64,000 nucleotides of DNA from Sambucus nigra (GCA_949130495.1 OX422207.1:829410073-829474072); one strand, 5' to 3'; positions 23,815 through 35,905 are shown, counted from the first letter of the stretch. Translations and numbers: made by a program. Notes: generated from the sequence alone by a model not told the origin.

Positions 23815-24620
23815 TAGTTGGGTATTGTGGTCGTGTTCACCCTTTTCTTAAGCAGTTGATGTTTGGATTATTTGTCATTAGTGGAAACATAGTAAATTTA
23901 GGATTAATTGAACTAAAATTGGACTTTTATTATTTTTTTTTATTAATTGGATAACATTAATTACTCTATGTAATACTGTGGTCATGAAGGATATCTTTAC
24001 TTGAAGGATGATCATTCATTTCATTAAGAGTTCATGTATTATATGATCTTTTACTAGTGAATATATCCTAGTGGTTAATTATTATATATGTGTACACCCC
24101 TTCCTTAATTGGTTGATGTTTGGGTGAACAGAAATTAGTGAAAGGGATTTGTCATTGGTGTACACATAGTGATTCTAAGATTAATTTCACTAAAATTGAA
24201 CTAAAATGAGACTTTTCGTGTTCGATTAATTAATTACATTAATTACTTGATGTTAATATTGTGTGGATGAAGGATATCTTCACTTTAAGAATGATCCTTC
24301 ATTTAAATGAGAGTTCTTGTTTTGTTTTATTTCTTATTAATGCATATATTTATTTAGTTAACTGCTATGGTCATGTTCACCCCTTCCTTAATTGGTTGAT
24401 GTTCGGGTGAACAAAAATTTATGGAATGGCTTTATCATTGGTGGACACATAGTAATTCTATGAATAATTGAATTAAAATTTAATTAAATTATAGTTATTG
24501 TATTTAATTTATTAATTGGAAAAAAAAATTACTTGGTGGACTCATTGTAATTTTAGGATTAATTGGAGGCTCTTAGTATTTATATATTGTCCCAAATAAA
24601 TAAAAACACTGGTAATGTTC
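23815..24620. repeat. ~270-bp tandem repeats, three copies, in CACTA left arm
   Basis: The block gtgttcacccctt, then aattggttgatgttyggg, tttRtcattggtg and acatagtRattcta recurs beginning about 23827, 24087 and 24366. Between these are shared segments (gaaggatatctt, tcattaagagttc). The third copy is cut short before the Tat LTR. Internal tandem arrays of this size are common in CACTA 5' non-coding regions. Confidence 0.8.
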
Positions 24621-24664
24621 ACATCCATCCTTTTATATATCTTCGTAGGAGAAAATGAGTCTAC

Positions 24665-25075
24665 TGTGGCGACAAAAGACACAACACAATTTATAAAAAA
24701 AAAAAAAAAAAAAGCAATCACCACAAGATTAAGAAAAGCATGCAATCACAACACAACAATATACGTGGTTCGAAAAATTTCCTAAGTCCACGGAGAGGTC
24801 TACTATTTTTTATTAAGTATCTCTCAATAGGGTTTCTCTGTTACATGCCCCTACGCCCCGGGCCAGGTTACAATTTATTAATCATATAATGCGATTGTAA
24901 CCTCTACGATAAGCCATGAATCCCTTAAATATCTCTCCGGGATTATTGGGGATAGACTTGGTCTTATCTCGGGTTAAATTAATAAACGTGGACCATAATT
25001 TTGGTCTGGCACTTACTTAGCCCTTATGGGCATGGTCGGCTACTCTTATGGACTGTTCAGAAGAGGTTACCCACA
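24665..25075 (-). repeat. 3' LTR of Tat element
   Basis: Plus-strand sequence starts TGTGGCGACAAAAGACAC and ends gttacccaca. It aligns throughout with 37539-37939, except for a poly(A) expansion of 18-19 bases at about 24696. On its right lies the element's polypurine-like tract (minus strand aatttttaggggcaat). Confidence 0.9.
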
Positions 25076-26410
25076 ATTGCCCCTAAAAATTTTGGGGTGA
25101 TGAAAGAAATTGTTTCCCTCCTCATCACACAAATGCAATTTATGTGATAAGGAGAGAAGTAATTTGTCATTTTGCAGGATATTGAAGTGACAGATTTTCT
25201 TCGAATTGTGTGAACTATCATTGGAGCATTTAAACTCAAGTGTTGTAGAAACTCAGTCTTCATTTCACCTTCTTTGCATGTATCGTGATTTCCAAGCTCT
25301 GTCTTTTTCTCTCCATTCTCCATAATCAAGGCATCCCAACGTTTCCAGTTTGATTCTAACTTCGTAAGTCTTCAGCTCCCTTCTTTTTTCTAGTTTTCTT
25401 TTGTCATAACTCTTCGTTCTACTGTAGATAGGGTTTCTTGTGTTTTTCTATGGAGATGCTAGATAATAAATCCTTTCCTGAGTTTAGAAAATGTTATAAT
25501 ATCCCTGATTGGATTCATATTGAGTGTACCCCAATCCACAGAAACACTTATGATCTGGAGGATGTTCAATGGATCCATGTTCTTCTAGTTTCTTAAGGGA
25601 GTTTAACATTTCCCCCCAATCGCCTTTTTTTACACTTTTTAAAATACTTTGATATAGTTTCTGCCCAATGTTCAGCGAATGTATAGAAGATTGTTAATGG
25701 CGTCCATAAAATAAATCAGCTTTGTGGCACCAATTTAGGGTTAGCTAAAATCTACAACTGTTATACTTTTTCTCACACAAGTGGGGGTCTTCTATCTCTG
25801 AAAGCAAGGAGCCCTCATACGGTATTGGTAGTAAATCTACCAGATTCCCATAAGGACTATTGGTCTGAAGGCTTTATTGATAGAAATTAGTAATATTCTC
25901 CCTAATCAGAGGGCGTAAGGTGTAGGGCACCTAGGATACCTACTTATGGGGAGGAGTACATAGGTTGTTATCACTATCTATTTTCCTCTGTTCATTTATC
26001 TAGCCTTATATATTCTTTTTTGACATCTCCTTCTTCTTTTCACAGCAAAAGCCAAAAACTACGAGCCTGCTCCCCACGAGATCCGAGATACTGAGTTATT
26101 AAAAGTTTGGAAGATAAGAGATGCCATAGCTGAGGTCGAGCACCCAAGGTCTGTTGCATTCTTGTTGGAGTACAAAAATACTAGTACTAGTTTCATTGCT
26201 CATACAATGGACACTATGCCTCACCTTGATATTACAGATGAAGAAGTTAGTGCTTCTGAACCCATCGAACTAGAGGATGAGGAGGAGAGTAGCTCAGAGG
26301 TTAGCCTTGCCGAAGGTGGGAGTGGGAACAATAGTAGAGAGGAAGGATCTAGCGGAGAAGAATCCAGCGAGGAAGAAATGGCTCCTCCAAGAAGAAGAAA
26401 TCAATCCCAA

Positions 26411-26440
<30 letters not shown>
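26411..26440. repeat. (ATG)n trinucleotide run in antisense ORF
   Basis: About ten ATG units, encoding poly-Met in the local frame. In related frames it would be poly-Asp, which suits the neighbouring acidic tract better and hints at a frameshift just upstream. Confidence 0.85.
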
Positions 26441-26441
<1 letters not shown>

Positions 26442-26555
26442 CCTATTATCCAATAGGATGAATTTTCTAAAATAGAAGCCTGTGGGCTCTGGTGTTGGTT
26501 CCAAAATAGTGGCTCGTGAGAAGGAGGTGGAGAGGAAGAAGAAAGAATAAGAGAG

Positions 26556-26580
26556 GAGAGAGAGAGAGAGAGAGAGAGAG
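26556..26580. repeat. (GA)n microsatellite
   Basis: A GA run inside a longer purine-rich Glu/Arg/Lys-coding stretch of the Tat antisense ORF. Confidence 0.9.
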
Positions 26581-27799
26581 GACGATAAAAAGAGAGAGGA
26601 AGAGAAGACGAGAGAAGAAGAAAGATGGAAGAAGTCACAGGCCTCGAGGACCTCCATAGTTCCTGTTACAATTCCTGTCGAGGGGGCCTCAGTTTCTACA
26701 TCCCCTCATCTTGCCCCAATATTGCTAGAAAAAGCAATGCTCGCAATGGACCGTGAGAATTTGTCGAGCAGAGGGCCTGACCAGATAGCCCTGAAGTCAG
26801 CTTAAGGGCTTGATTTAGTAAAGCATTTTTCTTCTATGTATTCTTCTATCTTGCAATCTCTCTATACTTCATTGATTAACGTTTGTCTCTTCTTACAGTT
26901 TGTCTCTGATTACACTGTTTTTCTGTGTGGACAAGCTAACATGTCAAGGAAGAATACCGAGCTCGAGGAGATTTTAAGATCCTCCAATGAAGCTATGTAG
27001 TCTTTTGAGAAAGCTTTGACCGATTCCAAAGCCTCTTTTGATCGGGAGAAAGCTGACGCGGCAAAGGAGTTTTTTGAGCTACGCGAGTCCTATAATTTGG
27101 TGATTGCTGACAAGCTGCCCGTAGTAAAAGTGAATAAAGTGCTGGCCAAAAAGGTAAAAAAGATGGAGGGGTAAGCATCTACTATTCGGGAACGTGAGTA
27201 TAACGAAGGATAGAAAGTAGCATATGAGGACGTTGATGGCCAGATTGCCTACATTCGTCGAGCAGGCTTCAAGAAAGGCTGGGATTAAGCGTTAATTGTT
27301 ACTGGCATTGTTGCTGACTCCCCCCTATTCTCCCAACACCACCCAGGCCCCAAACTTGTTGTGAACGAGGATGCCCCTGCTACTCGAGTTATTGTGGAGC
27401 CTATTGTCCCTGTTGTATATGCTTCATCTGCTGATCAGGGAGTGGTCTCTACTTCAGCTAGGGGTGTTCGCGATCCGATCCAATTCGGTTTTGAGGTATT
27501 TTTGGGATCGGACCGCATTAATCGATCCTAGAAAATTATGGAACGAGACTGGACTGGAATAATCGGTCTCGGTCCTATTCGGTTTTCAGACGGTCTAGGT
27601 TCGGTCTCGATCTTATTTGGTCCATAAAACACGAGTTTTTTTAATTAAAAAAATAGCATATTTTTTTAATTAAAAAACAATGGTTTTTCTAATCAAAACA
27701 ATGCATTTTTTATTAAAAACAACATGTTTTTTAATTAAAAAAAATAGCACTAATTTTTATCAACTTGTTTTTATCAGTGTGTTTTTTTAAAAAATAAAT

Positions 27800-28040
27800 A
27801 GCATTAACATTTGAAGTATAAAAAGATGAATAAAACCCACAAAACGTAACTCAATTGCACTAATTTCTAACAACTTGTAATTGTACATATTATGTATAAC
27901 ATATATAACCTGATACCAATTCCCAACGCAAACATTTGAAGCATAAAAAGATGAATAAAACGCACAATAATGTAACTCAATTGCACTAATTTTTATCAGC
28001 TTGTAAGTGCACATATTCTGTATAATATATATAACCTGAT
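27800..28040. repeat. ~125-bp direct duplication inside hAT element
   Basis: Both copies contain aaaaagatgaataaaac, gtaactcaattgcactaatt and a tatataacctgat end, starting about 27820 and 27946. Confidence 0.8.
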
Positions 28041-28557
28041 GTTGAATAAATATTTCTGAAACAAACAACAAATAACAGATGTTAAAGAAATGTTGAACTA
28101 ACAGATATTGAATTGTTGAACTGATGTTGAACTAACATATCCAAATAATAACAGATGTCCCTACAATAAAGAGAATCAAAAACCATATCACACACAACAT
28201 CACAAATATATAGCTGATCCAACAAATCGTATGGATGAATTCTGAAATAAAAAATCAACAGATCCACAAACCATATTGTTTGGCTAGGGTAGAGTATGTA
28301 CCTTGATTAGACAGAGAGAGAGAAATAACAGTTGTGTTCGTATAAATAACAGGGGCCCTGTTACAAGGCAGTCCTCCAGTGGACGTCGGCGTCGCTATCC
28401 GTTTCGTAGAGAGAGAGAGAGAAGAAAATAAGAATTGAAACTTAAAACTTAGAACTTAGGGTTATGTTATGCTGGGAGGGATTAAGTTGGGTTCAAAAGT
28501 CGTGTGCGTGTGTGGGTTTACTAGCTGCGTGCGTGCATGTGTTAGTTAGGAAATTTT

Positions 28558-28561
<4 letters not shown>

Positions 28562-28592
<31 letters not shown>
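28562..28592. repeat. (TA)n microsatellite
   Basis: About 15 AT units near the right end of the hAT element. Confidence 0.9.
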
Positions 28593-28599
<7 letters not shown>

Positions 28600-29254
28600 A
28601 TGAAAGCGGTCCGGTTCGATCCAAAATCGATTTTTACAATTCAAAACCGAAATCGAGCCAAATTTTGCAGTCCTGTATATTTTTAGACCAAATTATGATC
28701 AAAATAAAAAAAAATGCGTGTTCGATTCAGTTCGATTTTTTCGGTCTATTCGGGCTAGTACACACCCCTAACTTCAGCAGAAGGTGGTGTACCAGGTGCT
28801 GGTGCGGACGAGGCTGCTGATGACCTTGTTGCTAATAGAGGAAAAGGACCCTCTTTCTCCAAGCAGGTTAAACCCATCAGCTAAACTTTTAGGTCTTTAT
28901 CTTTGTTTATGTTCCTTGTATGGTGTGTTCTTGATTTGTACTTGGCTGGTGCCACTTGGTTTTGAATGAAAAAGAACACAATTTTGTTTCCATTAATTAA
29001 TGTTGTTCTTGTCACTTGTTTTCTCTATTTGTAGCATGTTGATTTAAATGACCATATTCCTGCCAGTTCTTGTCTGGGTCAAATCCTTTATCTAAACATA
29101 AGCGCCCAGGCACGTCGAGTTTTCATACAAATCAGTAAGTCCCTTAAGGCGAGGAACAAGGACTATAAGGACCAATTCAAAGTAATCGTCAGAATAAAGG
29201 ATAGACTCGAGGAAATAGAGGATATTAGTGCCTCTGTTCAATAAGAGATGGATG

Positions 29255-30501
29255 TGAAAGAGTGACCCTTATTCTTGTGTTTTAAATCAAACCAATTTTC
29301 ACCAAAAAATTATCCAACTTTTAATGTGCATCAAACCAAGTTGTGAAAAAATCAATTTTTACTTTAAACCAATTTTATCTTGATTAATCCTAAACATGCA
29401 TCTAGTGATTAAAGCAAGTAAATTAAAGTAAAGAATACTCACAACACTGGATGCACGGGGAAAAACCTAAGACGGGAAAAAAACCTCGGACGGCCCAAAC
29501 CAGACAATCACTATGAATGTGGAATTACAATGAACAAACAAAAGACTCACTCAATGACTCAATCCACATGGGTCTTAAAGCTAATCTGATCTTCAACTAC
29601 TCCTCTTACAGTGCCCACGCAAAAATTCCTTCTTCCACGATACCTGTCCACAACACACGCGTCCACTTATGTCTCAGTGTCCACCGAATGGTTTTGATAC
29701 GTCTACAATATCGAACAAGAAGTCCTTCTCTTTTCTTCATCGCAAAACCCAGATGTTCAAGTATAGAACAAACCTTCTTAGTGCAGCCAGATCACATAAA
29801 CATATAGTAATGATAACTCGGATCTTTGCACACTCTAAGGATGTGCTTAAGCTTTGAAACCTTAGAAAAATATGTGCAAAACTCGTACTAGATTGAAAAC
29901 TATTTTCTAGATTGCACCTTACGTTAATTCTGATGAAACCACGCTTTAAATAGGAAAACTTAACCGCCTCGAAAAATGTATCGCTCGAACAAGATTGACT
30001 AGTCGTTCGCGCAACATGGCTATCTCGCTCGAACGAGCTGAGTTATCGTTTGAACGACGAGCGCGTCAGTTTGACGTTTTCTTTAAAATGTTTTTTCAAA
30101 AGAGATCCAATTTTGTCAAACTCTTTTTCAAGCTTATCAGAATAAAATGAAGTGTAAAACGTTTATAACACTTTTAAAACATTTTAAAATATTCTTTCTT
30201 ATAAAATTACATCCTTAAATTTTATAAAAATAATTCTGAATCTCATTAACAATATGCATTCATACCTGTGTGATCTCGGAATGCAATTATCTTAAAGAAT
30301 AATAAACTTTCATCATTTAAACTTTGGCATGATTAATTCTTTAAAGCTTTGTCGCAACGTCTTTAATTTCTTCAATACGTCATAGATCAAGTGAGATCGT
30401 GACAAAATAAAATCTCCTTATGACATATTACAAACACAATTTTGTTCACGGAATTAAGTCAAAATAATACAGGGACTCAATTGGAAATTTATGTCCTTAC
30501 A
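29255..30501 (-). mobile_element. Solo LTR of a Sirevirus-like copia element with 5-bp TSD
   Basis: TG..CA termini (TGAAAGAGTG at 29255, GTCCTTACA ending 30501) are flanked by identical ggatg pentamers at 29250-29254 and 30502-30506. No internal sequence or second LTR is present, so it arose by LTR-LTR recombination. It belongs to the same family as the LTR at 2130-3271, with which it shares termini and TTCGAA-type palindromes (29985-30062). It interrupts the Tat antisense ORF, whose coiled-coil reading continues on both sides. Orientation is inferred from the start TGTAAGGACATA on the minus strand. Confidence 0.9.
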
Positions 30502-31149
30502 GGATGTCTTGAAGGAGAAGCTTCTGAATGCATCCGAAGTTAATCAAGTAGGGGAGCTACAGCAGAGGGAAAATGATGCTCTGAGAAGTGAGGTTTCATG
30601 TCTCAAGGAGAAATCCCCGAGCAATGCTCCTGAAATTCTGTGAGGGTCATCTTCGTCATCCACGTGTCGAGCGAGATCAGATGATGATGCTTCTCAAAGG
30701 GAGATTTCTAAGCTAAAGGGGGATGTTCGACGAGCATAGGTAATTGTTTTCGGACTTTAAAGAGATTTTAAGAAATTTCGATACTTGTTCCTAAAGGATC
30801 CTCGATAGATGTCGGTTGATGGTAATGGTCAAGGCTGGGCAGATGCCCCTACAAAATTGAAGGAGGACTAGGAGCTATATTTTATCATAAGGTGGCTGAG
30901 TGACCTCGGGGAATTAATGGTTCCCAAAAACTCTGCCTTGTGGTATAAGCATGAAATCACTCCTCCATCTTTAGAGCAAACTCCCTTTCGGAGGGACGAC
31001 CGGTGGATCACCATAGATGCCATTCATGTGTAACTATTAGAGTCGTGATCGGAGGGGGTTATGGAAGACCTAGTTCCTCATCCTGATGATGATCGAAGAT
31101 CTCGAGTGGCACATTATCTTGCTCGTCGCCCAGGACCTTCGTAGGCCTG

Positions 31150-31940
31150 GAAAAATTTCTCATTGTTATAAATGTAATCGTGTAATTCTGAATAAGAAAT
31201 ATAATTAGCAATTTATGTTTTGGGAGTATGCCGACTAAACATGTGTTGATTGCTTGCCATATATATGTATGAATAATCAGTTCGTAACTCTAATCATTTT
31301 GGGCACTTTAATCAACTAAATGACATTGTGTTAGTATTATCTTTTGAGCATTCCCCAGTCCAATATGCCTTAGCCATATCATTCTGTCTGCATTACCTTT
31401 TAGGTCGAGTCATCACACTTCCTTAGGCCTAAGTATGGCGATGGCGAGAATGCACCTGGTCAATGGGCAATCCGCCCGAGCAAGATTTTTTCAGCCAAAC
31501 TGTATTGGCGACCAACCTGAGCTGGTCGTGTTGCCTAAGGATCTCCTATATGTCTTTCCTTGATGTCGAAACAACCTGAGAGGCCAGTTGTGTTTTTGGG
31601 AAAAGTCCTGAAGAAGGTTATTTATTAACCTTGCTAATCATGTTTTATATTTCCTTGGTTAGGGTAGACCTAACATTTTGTTATAATTGTAGGGGGCTTG
31701 TTTGTAAGATCCCTTGACTGAAGCAAGTTGGTCAACTCGCTATAGTCCATGAACTCTGTTATGTTCTTAAAAAGGTAAAGTCTATTACTTGGAAAGGGTG
31801 CACATTGAAATATGAAAAAGACAACCAAGATATGTAGAATGCCAAGCCCAATTAAATTTTATTAATTGAAACTTTGAGCAATATCAATTTGCAAATGAAA
31901 ATTTGCCTAAACTATCGATACACCGACAGGGGAAGTCTAA
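31150..31940. other. Non-coding spacer between Tat antisense ORF and integrase end
   Basis: The 3' ends of the plus-strand antisense ORF (31145) and the minus-strand pol (31946) face each other across about 800 bases. No open frame or repeat was recognised. Confidence 0.6.
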
Positions 31941-31945
31941 AAGTA

Positions 31946-33275
31946 GAACTTCTTGAGATTGGATGCATTCCAATCCCTTGGTATTTCCCTGCCCTCTAGT
32001 GCTTCCAAGTGATAGGCTCCTTACAGGTCAACGTTTACTATCTTTAAAGGTCCTTCCCAGTTTGGTTCCAGTTTGCCATCTGATGGTTTTACAGCACTGT
32101 CGAGGACTTTCCTTAGGACATAATCCCTAACTTGGAATCTCCTTAGATTGAGTTTTTTATTGTATTGTCTGGCTAGCTGTTATTGGTAGGGTGCTAACTA
32201 AACTAAAGCCAGCTCCCGACGCTCGTCGACTAAGTCAAGTTTAGTGAGTAATGCTTCATCATTAAGGCCTTAGTCGACCAGTGTGTATCTTATGATAGGG
32301 ATCCCGGCTTCCAATCGAATGACTGCTTCTATTTTTGTAGGTGAATGCGAAGGGAGTTTCTCCAGTTGCTCGCCTTGGGGTTGTGTGATAGGCCCAAAAG
32401 AGGTGGGGTGGCTCATTCTCCCAAGATCCCTTTACCCATTCCAGTTATTTTTCTAGTCCGTCAATCACTGTCTTGTTGGAAGCTTCAGCTTACCCATTGC
32501 TCTCAGGATACGCTATGGAACTGAAATAATGTCTAACCCCATGGTCGTTGCAAAAACTTTGGAAGAAACCACTTTTGAACTGCATCCTATTGTCAGTAAT
32601 GATCTCTCTGGGTATGCCAAAGTGGGTGATGATGTTCTTTCATATGAATCACGTCATATCTGTGTCCCGGTAGTTTGCGAGTGGTTCTGCCTCTATCCAC
32701 TTCGTGAAGTAATCTATGGCGATCAACAATTACTTTCTATTTTCAGTTGCAGTAAGCAGTGGTCCTACATTATCTAAACCCCACTAGGCAAAAGACCATG
32801 GACTGATCAATGATTTGAGGCCGTTGGGAGGCTATTGAACCATAGGGGAGTCTTTTGGGGATTTTTTACATTTGCGAACATAGACTCTAGCATCTTTCTG
32901 CATATATAGCCACCAATATCCTTCTTTCATTGCTCAAAAAGCTAATGATCTTCCTCCTACATGACTTTCATAAATGCCTTCATGAAGTTCGTGCAGAATG
33001 TGCTCGATATCTTGGGGGTGAACGCACTGGAGGTAAGGGCCAGTGAAGGATCTCTTATATAATTTTCCTTCAGGAAATAAGTGAAAGCGAGCAGCCTTGA
33101 CTCTTATTTTGTGTATTGACCTTTTGTCATCTATTAATGTATCGTTTCGTAGATAATCTATGATGGGGTCCATCCAACTTGGTGCTCTTTCGATGTGGAG
33201 AACCTGTTTGGATGTCTGCTTGATTTTAACAGTTTGATCGATACTGGGTTGTGTAAGGATGTTTATTTCGATCAT
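31946..33275 (-). pseudogene. Tat integrase
   Basis: The N-terminal part (33275-32934) reads APSWMDPIIDYLRND, KAARFHLFPEGKLYKRSF, then HEGIYESHVGGRSLAF. These are the linker and zinc-binding start of Tat integrases, including HEG.....H.GGR.L. The catalytic core across 32000-32900 is fragmented into short pieces. The C-terminal part is recognisable as YNKKLNLRRFQVRDYVLRKV, PNWEGPLKIV and WNASNLKKFYF, ending at a stop at about 31946. Many stops and frameshifts are present. Confidence 0.85.
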
Positions 33276-33335
33276 TCTCTCTAAATTAGAGTCTGCTGCA
33301 GAACTCAGAGTTATTAAGGTATCGACATGGCTGTT

Positions 33336-33767
33336 CTATCCCCTAGGGAACTGTTGAACGTCAACTTTGTCGAAGTTGGCCATAAGTCTCTTTACAACAA
33401 TGAGGTAGATTGCCATCCTTTCATCTTTTACATTAAAATCTCCACTTATCTGATTGGATACTATCTTTGAATCGCCAAAGGCTTGAAGATGTTTTACCCC
33501 CAGCAATCGTGGTTTGCGCAGTCCATTTATCGGCGCCTCGTACTCTGCTTCATTATTGAAGGCTTCAAATCCCAGTCGGATGCTTTTCTCGAGCACAGTG
33601 TTTTCAGGGGTTACCAATACGATGCTTACCTATGCCCCTCAGGAGTTGGAGGCTCCATCAACATAAAAGGTCCAAATGCAAGGTCTTTGTATGCTCTCTA
33701 TTGGTTGGTTAGCTTCGGGCTGATTGATGGGTTGGTTCCTTGTGAATTTAGCGATAAAATTGACTAG
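33336..33767 (-). pseudogene. Tat RNase H
   Basis: A 93-residue open stretch (33617-33336) reads LGFEAFNNEAEYEAPINGLR, then VKHLQAFGDSKIVSNQISGD, then DERMAIYL. This is the archaeal-like RNase H type used by Tat elements, with the NNEAEYEA and DS.[IL]V..Q signatures. The first catalytic Asp segment lies upstream in another frame (33767-33617). It lies between RT and integrase as expected. Confidence 0.87.
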
Positions 33768-33799
33768 AATCTACCTCTTAATTGATATTCTTGGTTGAA

Positions 33800-35250
33800 A
33801 GTGGATATCAAACCTTCTAAGCTCGACTGACCACTTTGACAGTCGACCGAAGAGGTCAGCTTTCCTCAGAACATCTTTGAGGGGATATGAAGTGATCACA
33901 AAGATGGAATGAGCCTCTAAGTGGTGCTTCAGTTTCCATGAGACTACTACTTAGGCATAGATGAGATTCTCTAATGGTAGGTATCATTGCTTGTCATCCA
34001 AAAGTATTTAACTTATGTAGTAGATTGGATGTTGGCCTCCCTCCCTTTCACATACCAAGGCCGAGGTTGTCGTATTGTCTAACATAACAGGGTAAAGATA
34101 TAAAGGATCACCTTCTCTTGGAATCACCATCAATGGTGGTCTGCTGAGATAGGCTTTGATTTCTTCCATGGCTTTGGAGAAATCCTTGTTCCATATTAGG
34201 CCTTTGTTTTTCTTTAACAGCTAGAAGAACGGTAGATATTTCTCTGAGGAATTAGAAATAGAGCAATTGATTGCAGCGAGTATTCCTGTGAGCTTTTGGA
34301 CATCCCTTACCGTCTGAGGGGGATGGAACTTTTTATGGCATCAATATGGTCGTGGTTCACCTCGATCCCTCTCTAGCTAACCAAGTATCCAAGGAACTTT
34401 CCTGACTGGACACCGAATGAGTATTTACTAGCGTTAAGTTTCATCCGGTATTTCCTAAGGATCTCAAAAGTTCCTACTATGTCTGAGAGATGGTCATATT
34501 TAAGCTTAATTTTTATGAGCATTTAGTCGATGTACACCTTTATAGTCTCCCCCATTTGCTTCTTGAACATTCGAGTGACCAGTCGCTGATAAGTTGCACC
34601 TGGATTCTTAAGGCCGAAGGGCATAACTTTGCAGCAGTATAACCCAATAGGGGTTATGAAGGAGGTCTTATCCTTGACTGGCCCATAAAGGGGGATCTGG
34701 TGGTATTCAGATTATGCATCTAAAAAGCTCAAATCTTTCATGGGTTGCTGTGGTGTCAACCAACTGATCAATCTTTGAGAGAGCAAAACTATCCTTGGGA
34801 CAGGCCCTGTTGAGGTTGGTAAAGTCATTACAAACACTCCAGTTTCCATTGATTTTGGGTACTACCATTGGGTTGGATAACCATTTAGGGAACTAGACTT
34901 CCCGTATGGATCCTGCATCCAGTAACTTCCAGACCTCTTTCTCTATTGCCTTTGCTTTCTTTGGAGCTATTCAGCAATCCTTCTGCGCGATTATCTTGAA
35001 GGCTAGGTCAATGTGCAATCAACGGTATGTGATGGTAGGATCTATCCCAGGCAACTCGTAGGGTTCCCAAGTAAAAACATCCAAGTTTCTTCAAAGGAGC
35101 GTGATTAATTCTTTCTTCTCGTGGTCAGTTAAGGAGATACCATTTAGAAACTTCTTCTCATTCGAGTTGTTTTAAGTCATGACCACTTTCAGGTCTTTGA
35201 TGAACCTTTTTTAGGGGTGGAGCCTGGTTTCCTCTACCCCTGGTCGGTCG
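33800..35250 (-). pseudogene. Tat reverse transcriptase, catalytic Asp replaced by stop
   Basis: Minus-strand fragments include NPGATYQRLVTRMFKKQMGE, KVYID then a stop then MLIKIK, and LRKYRMKLNASKYSFGVQSG. The catalytic box is normally VYVDDML; here its second Asp codon is a TAA. An interrupted thumb region (SGKFLGYLVS, EVNHDHIDAI) follows. No stretch longer than about 60 codons remains open, so the enzyme is dead. Confidence 0.85.
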
Positions 35251-35314
35251 TACCGTAGTTGCTATTTGGAGAGTGGCAACCCCTCTTAGGCTTCCTCTTG
35301 AATTCTCTATTCAT

Positions 35315-35905
35315 CTATTTTCTTCTCTTGCTTTGGCGAACGATTACGATAAAGGACTTCCTGGACATAGCTTGGTCGCCGTGGATCTCGACCACTCTAA
35401 GATCTGTAACACACTTAAGCTTTTTATGGTATATTGATGGTACAACATTCATAGCATGGAGCCAACCTCTGTCGAGGATGGCGTGGTACGGAGACACAAT
35501 ATTCACTACAACAAATTCAATCATTTTTAAAATGTTTCGTGCTCTAACTGGGAGGATAATCTTTCCCAAAGGAACTGTGATTTTTCTAGCGAAGTCGACC
35601 AACGGAACAGTGGCTTCCTTGAGGTCAATGACACTCAGTTTCAGCTTTTGAAATAACTCTAGGGACATCACTTTGGGTGAGCTATCTTGGTCGACAAGTA
35701 ACCTGTTGACATCCCAGTTGGCTATCCTGAGTGTGATGACCAGTGCATCATGATGTGGGGTTCTGACCCCAACCAGGTCTTCCTCAGTGAATATAATATG
35801 CTTGTTATAATCGACATCCTCTAGTCGTCGACGCTTCCCGGCTCTAGTTTTAATGGGGTCAATTTTAAAAGCCTGGATGATAGTAGTAAGGTTCTTGACA
35901 TCCAT
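35315..35905 (-). pseudogene. Tat aspartic protease
   Basis: A 196-residue open stretch shows IIFTEEDLVGVRTPHHDALV, then VNRLLVDQDSSPKVMSLELF, then FVVVNIVSPYHAILDRGWLH. The active site of this lineage usually reads VDNGSSADIL. Here the Gly is Asp (VDQDSS), which would damage the flap-side loop. The C-terminal ..YNAILGR.WL.-like segment is conserved. It lies between gag and RT as expected for Ty3/gypsy. Confidence 0.87.

Larger units (their letters stand above)
27459..28770. mobile_element. Non-autonomous hAT transposon with 8-bp TSD
   Basis: The element is bounded by inverted ends TAGGGGTGTTCGC (27459) and, on the minus strand, TAGGGGTGTGTAC (28770). It is flanked by perfect 8-bp direct repeats acttcagc at 27451-27458 and 28771-28778. 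TSD length and the TAGGGGTG terminus are those of hAT elements. Subterminal regions carry inverted gatccgatccaattcgg and ggtccggttcgatcc type repeats. Inside are a ~125-bp direct duplication (27800-28040), a (TA)n run (28562-28592) and no transposase. Removing it rejoins the coiled-coil ORF at STSA/EGG. Confidence 0.93.
25450..31145 (+). pseudogene. Antisense ORF of Tat element: gypsy-type transposon domain plus coiled coil
   Basis: The coding trace opposite to gag-pol starts MEMLDNKSFPEFRK (ATG 25450). A first exon runs through VNGVHKINQLCGTNLGLAKI and TSGGLLSLKAR to NILPNQRA before a GTAAGG donor at 25915. This resembles the putative gypsy-type transposon domain (PF04195). After an acceptor at 26045 come YEPAPHEIRDTELLKVW and an acidic Ser/Glu tract with a run of ATG codons (26411-26440). 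Long Glu/Lys-rich coiled-coil segments follow at 26940-27290, 29060-29245 and 30507-30650. The end is near RRPGPS at 31145. Several stops, a hAT insertion and a solo LTR break it. Function unknown. Confidence 0.75.

Noticed and set aside
26294..26657. Two overlapping minus-strand open stretches rich in Ser/Leu, with a His or Ser run
   Set aside because: They are antisense shadows of the GA-rich and (ATG)n coding part of the Tat antisense ORF.
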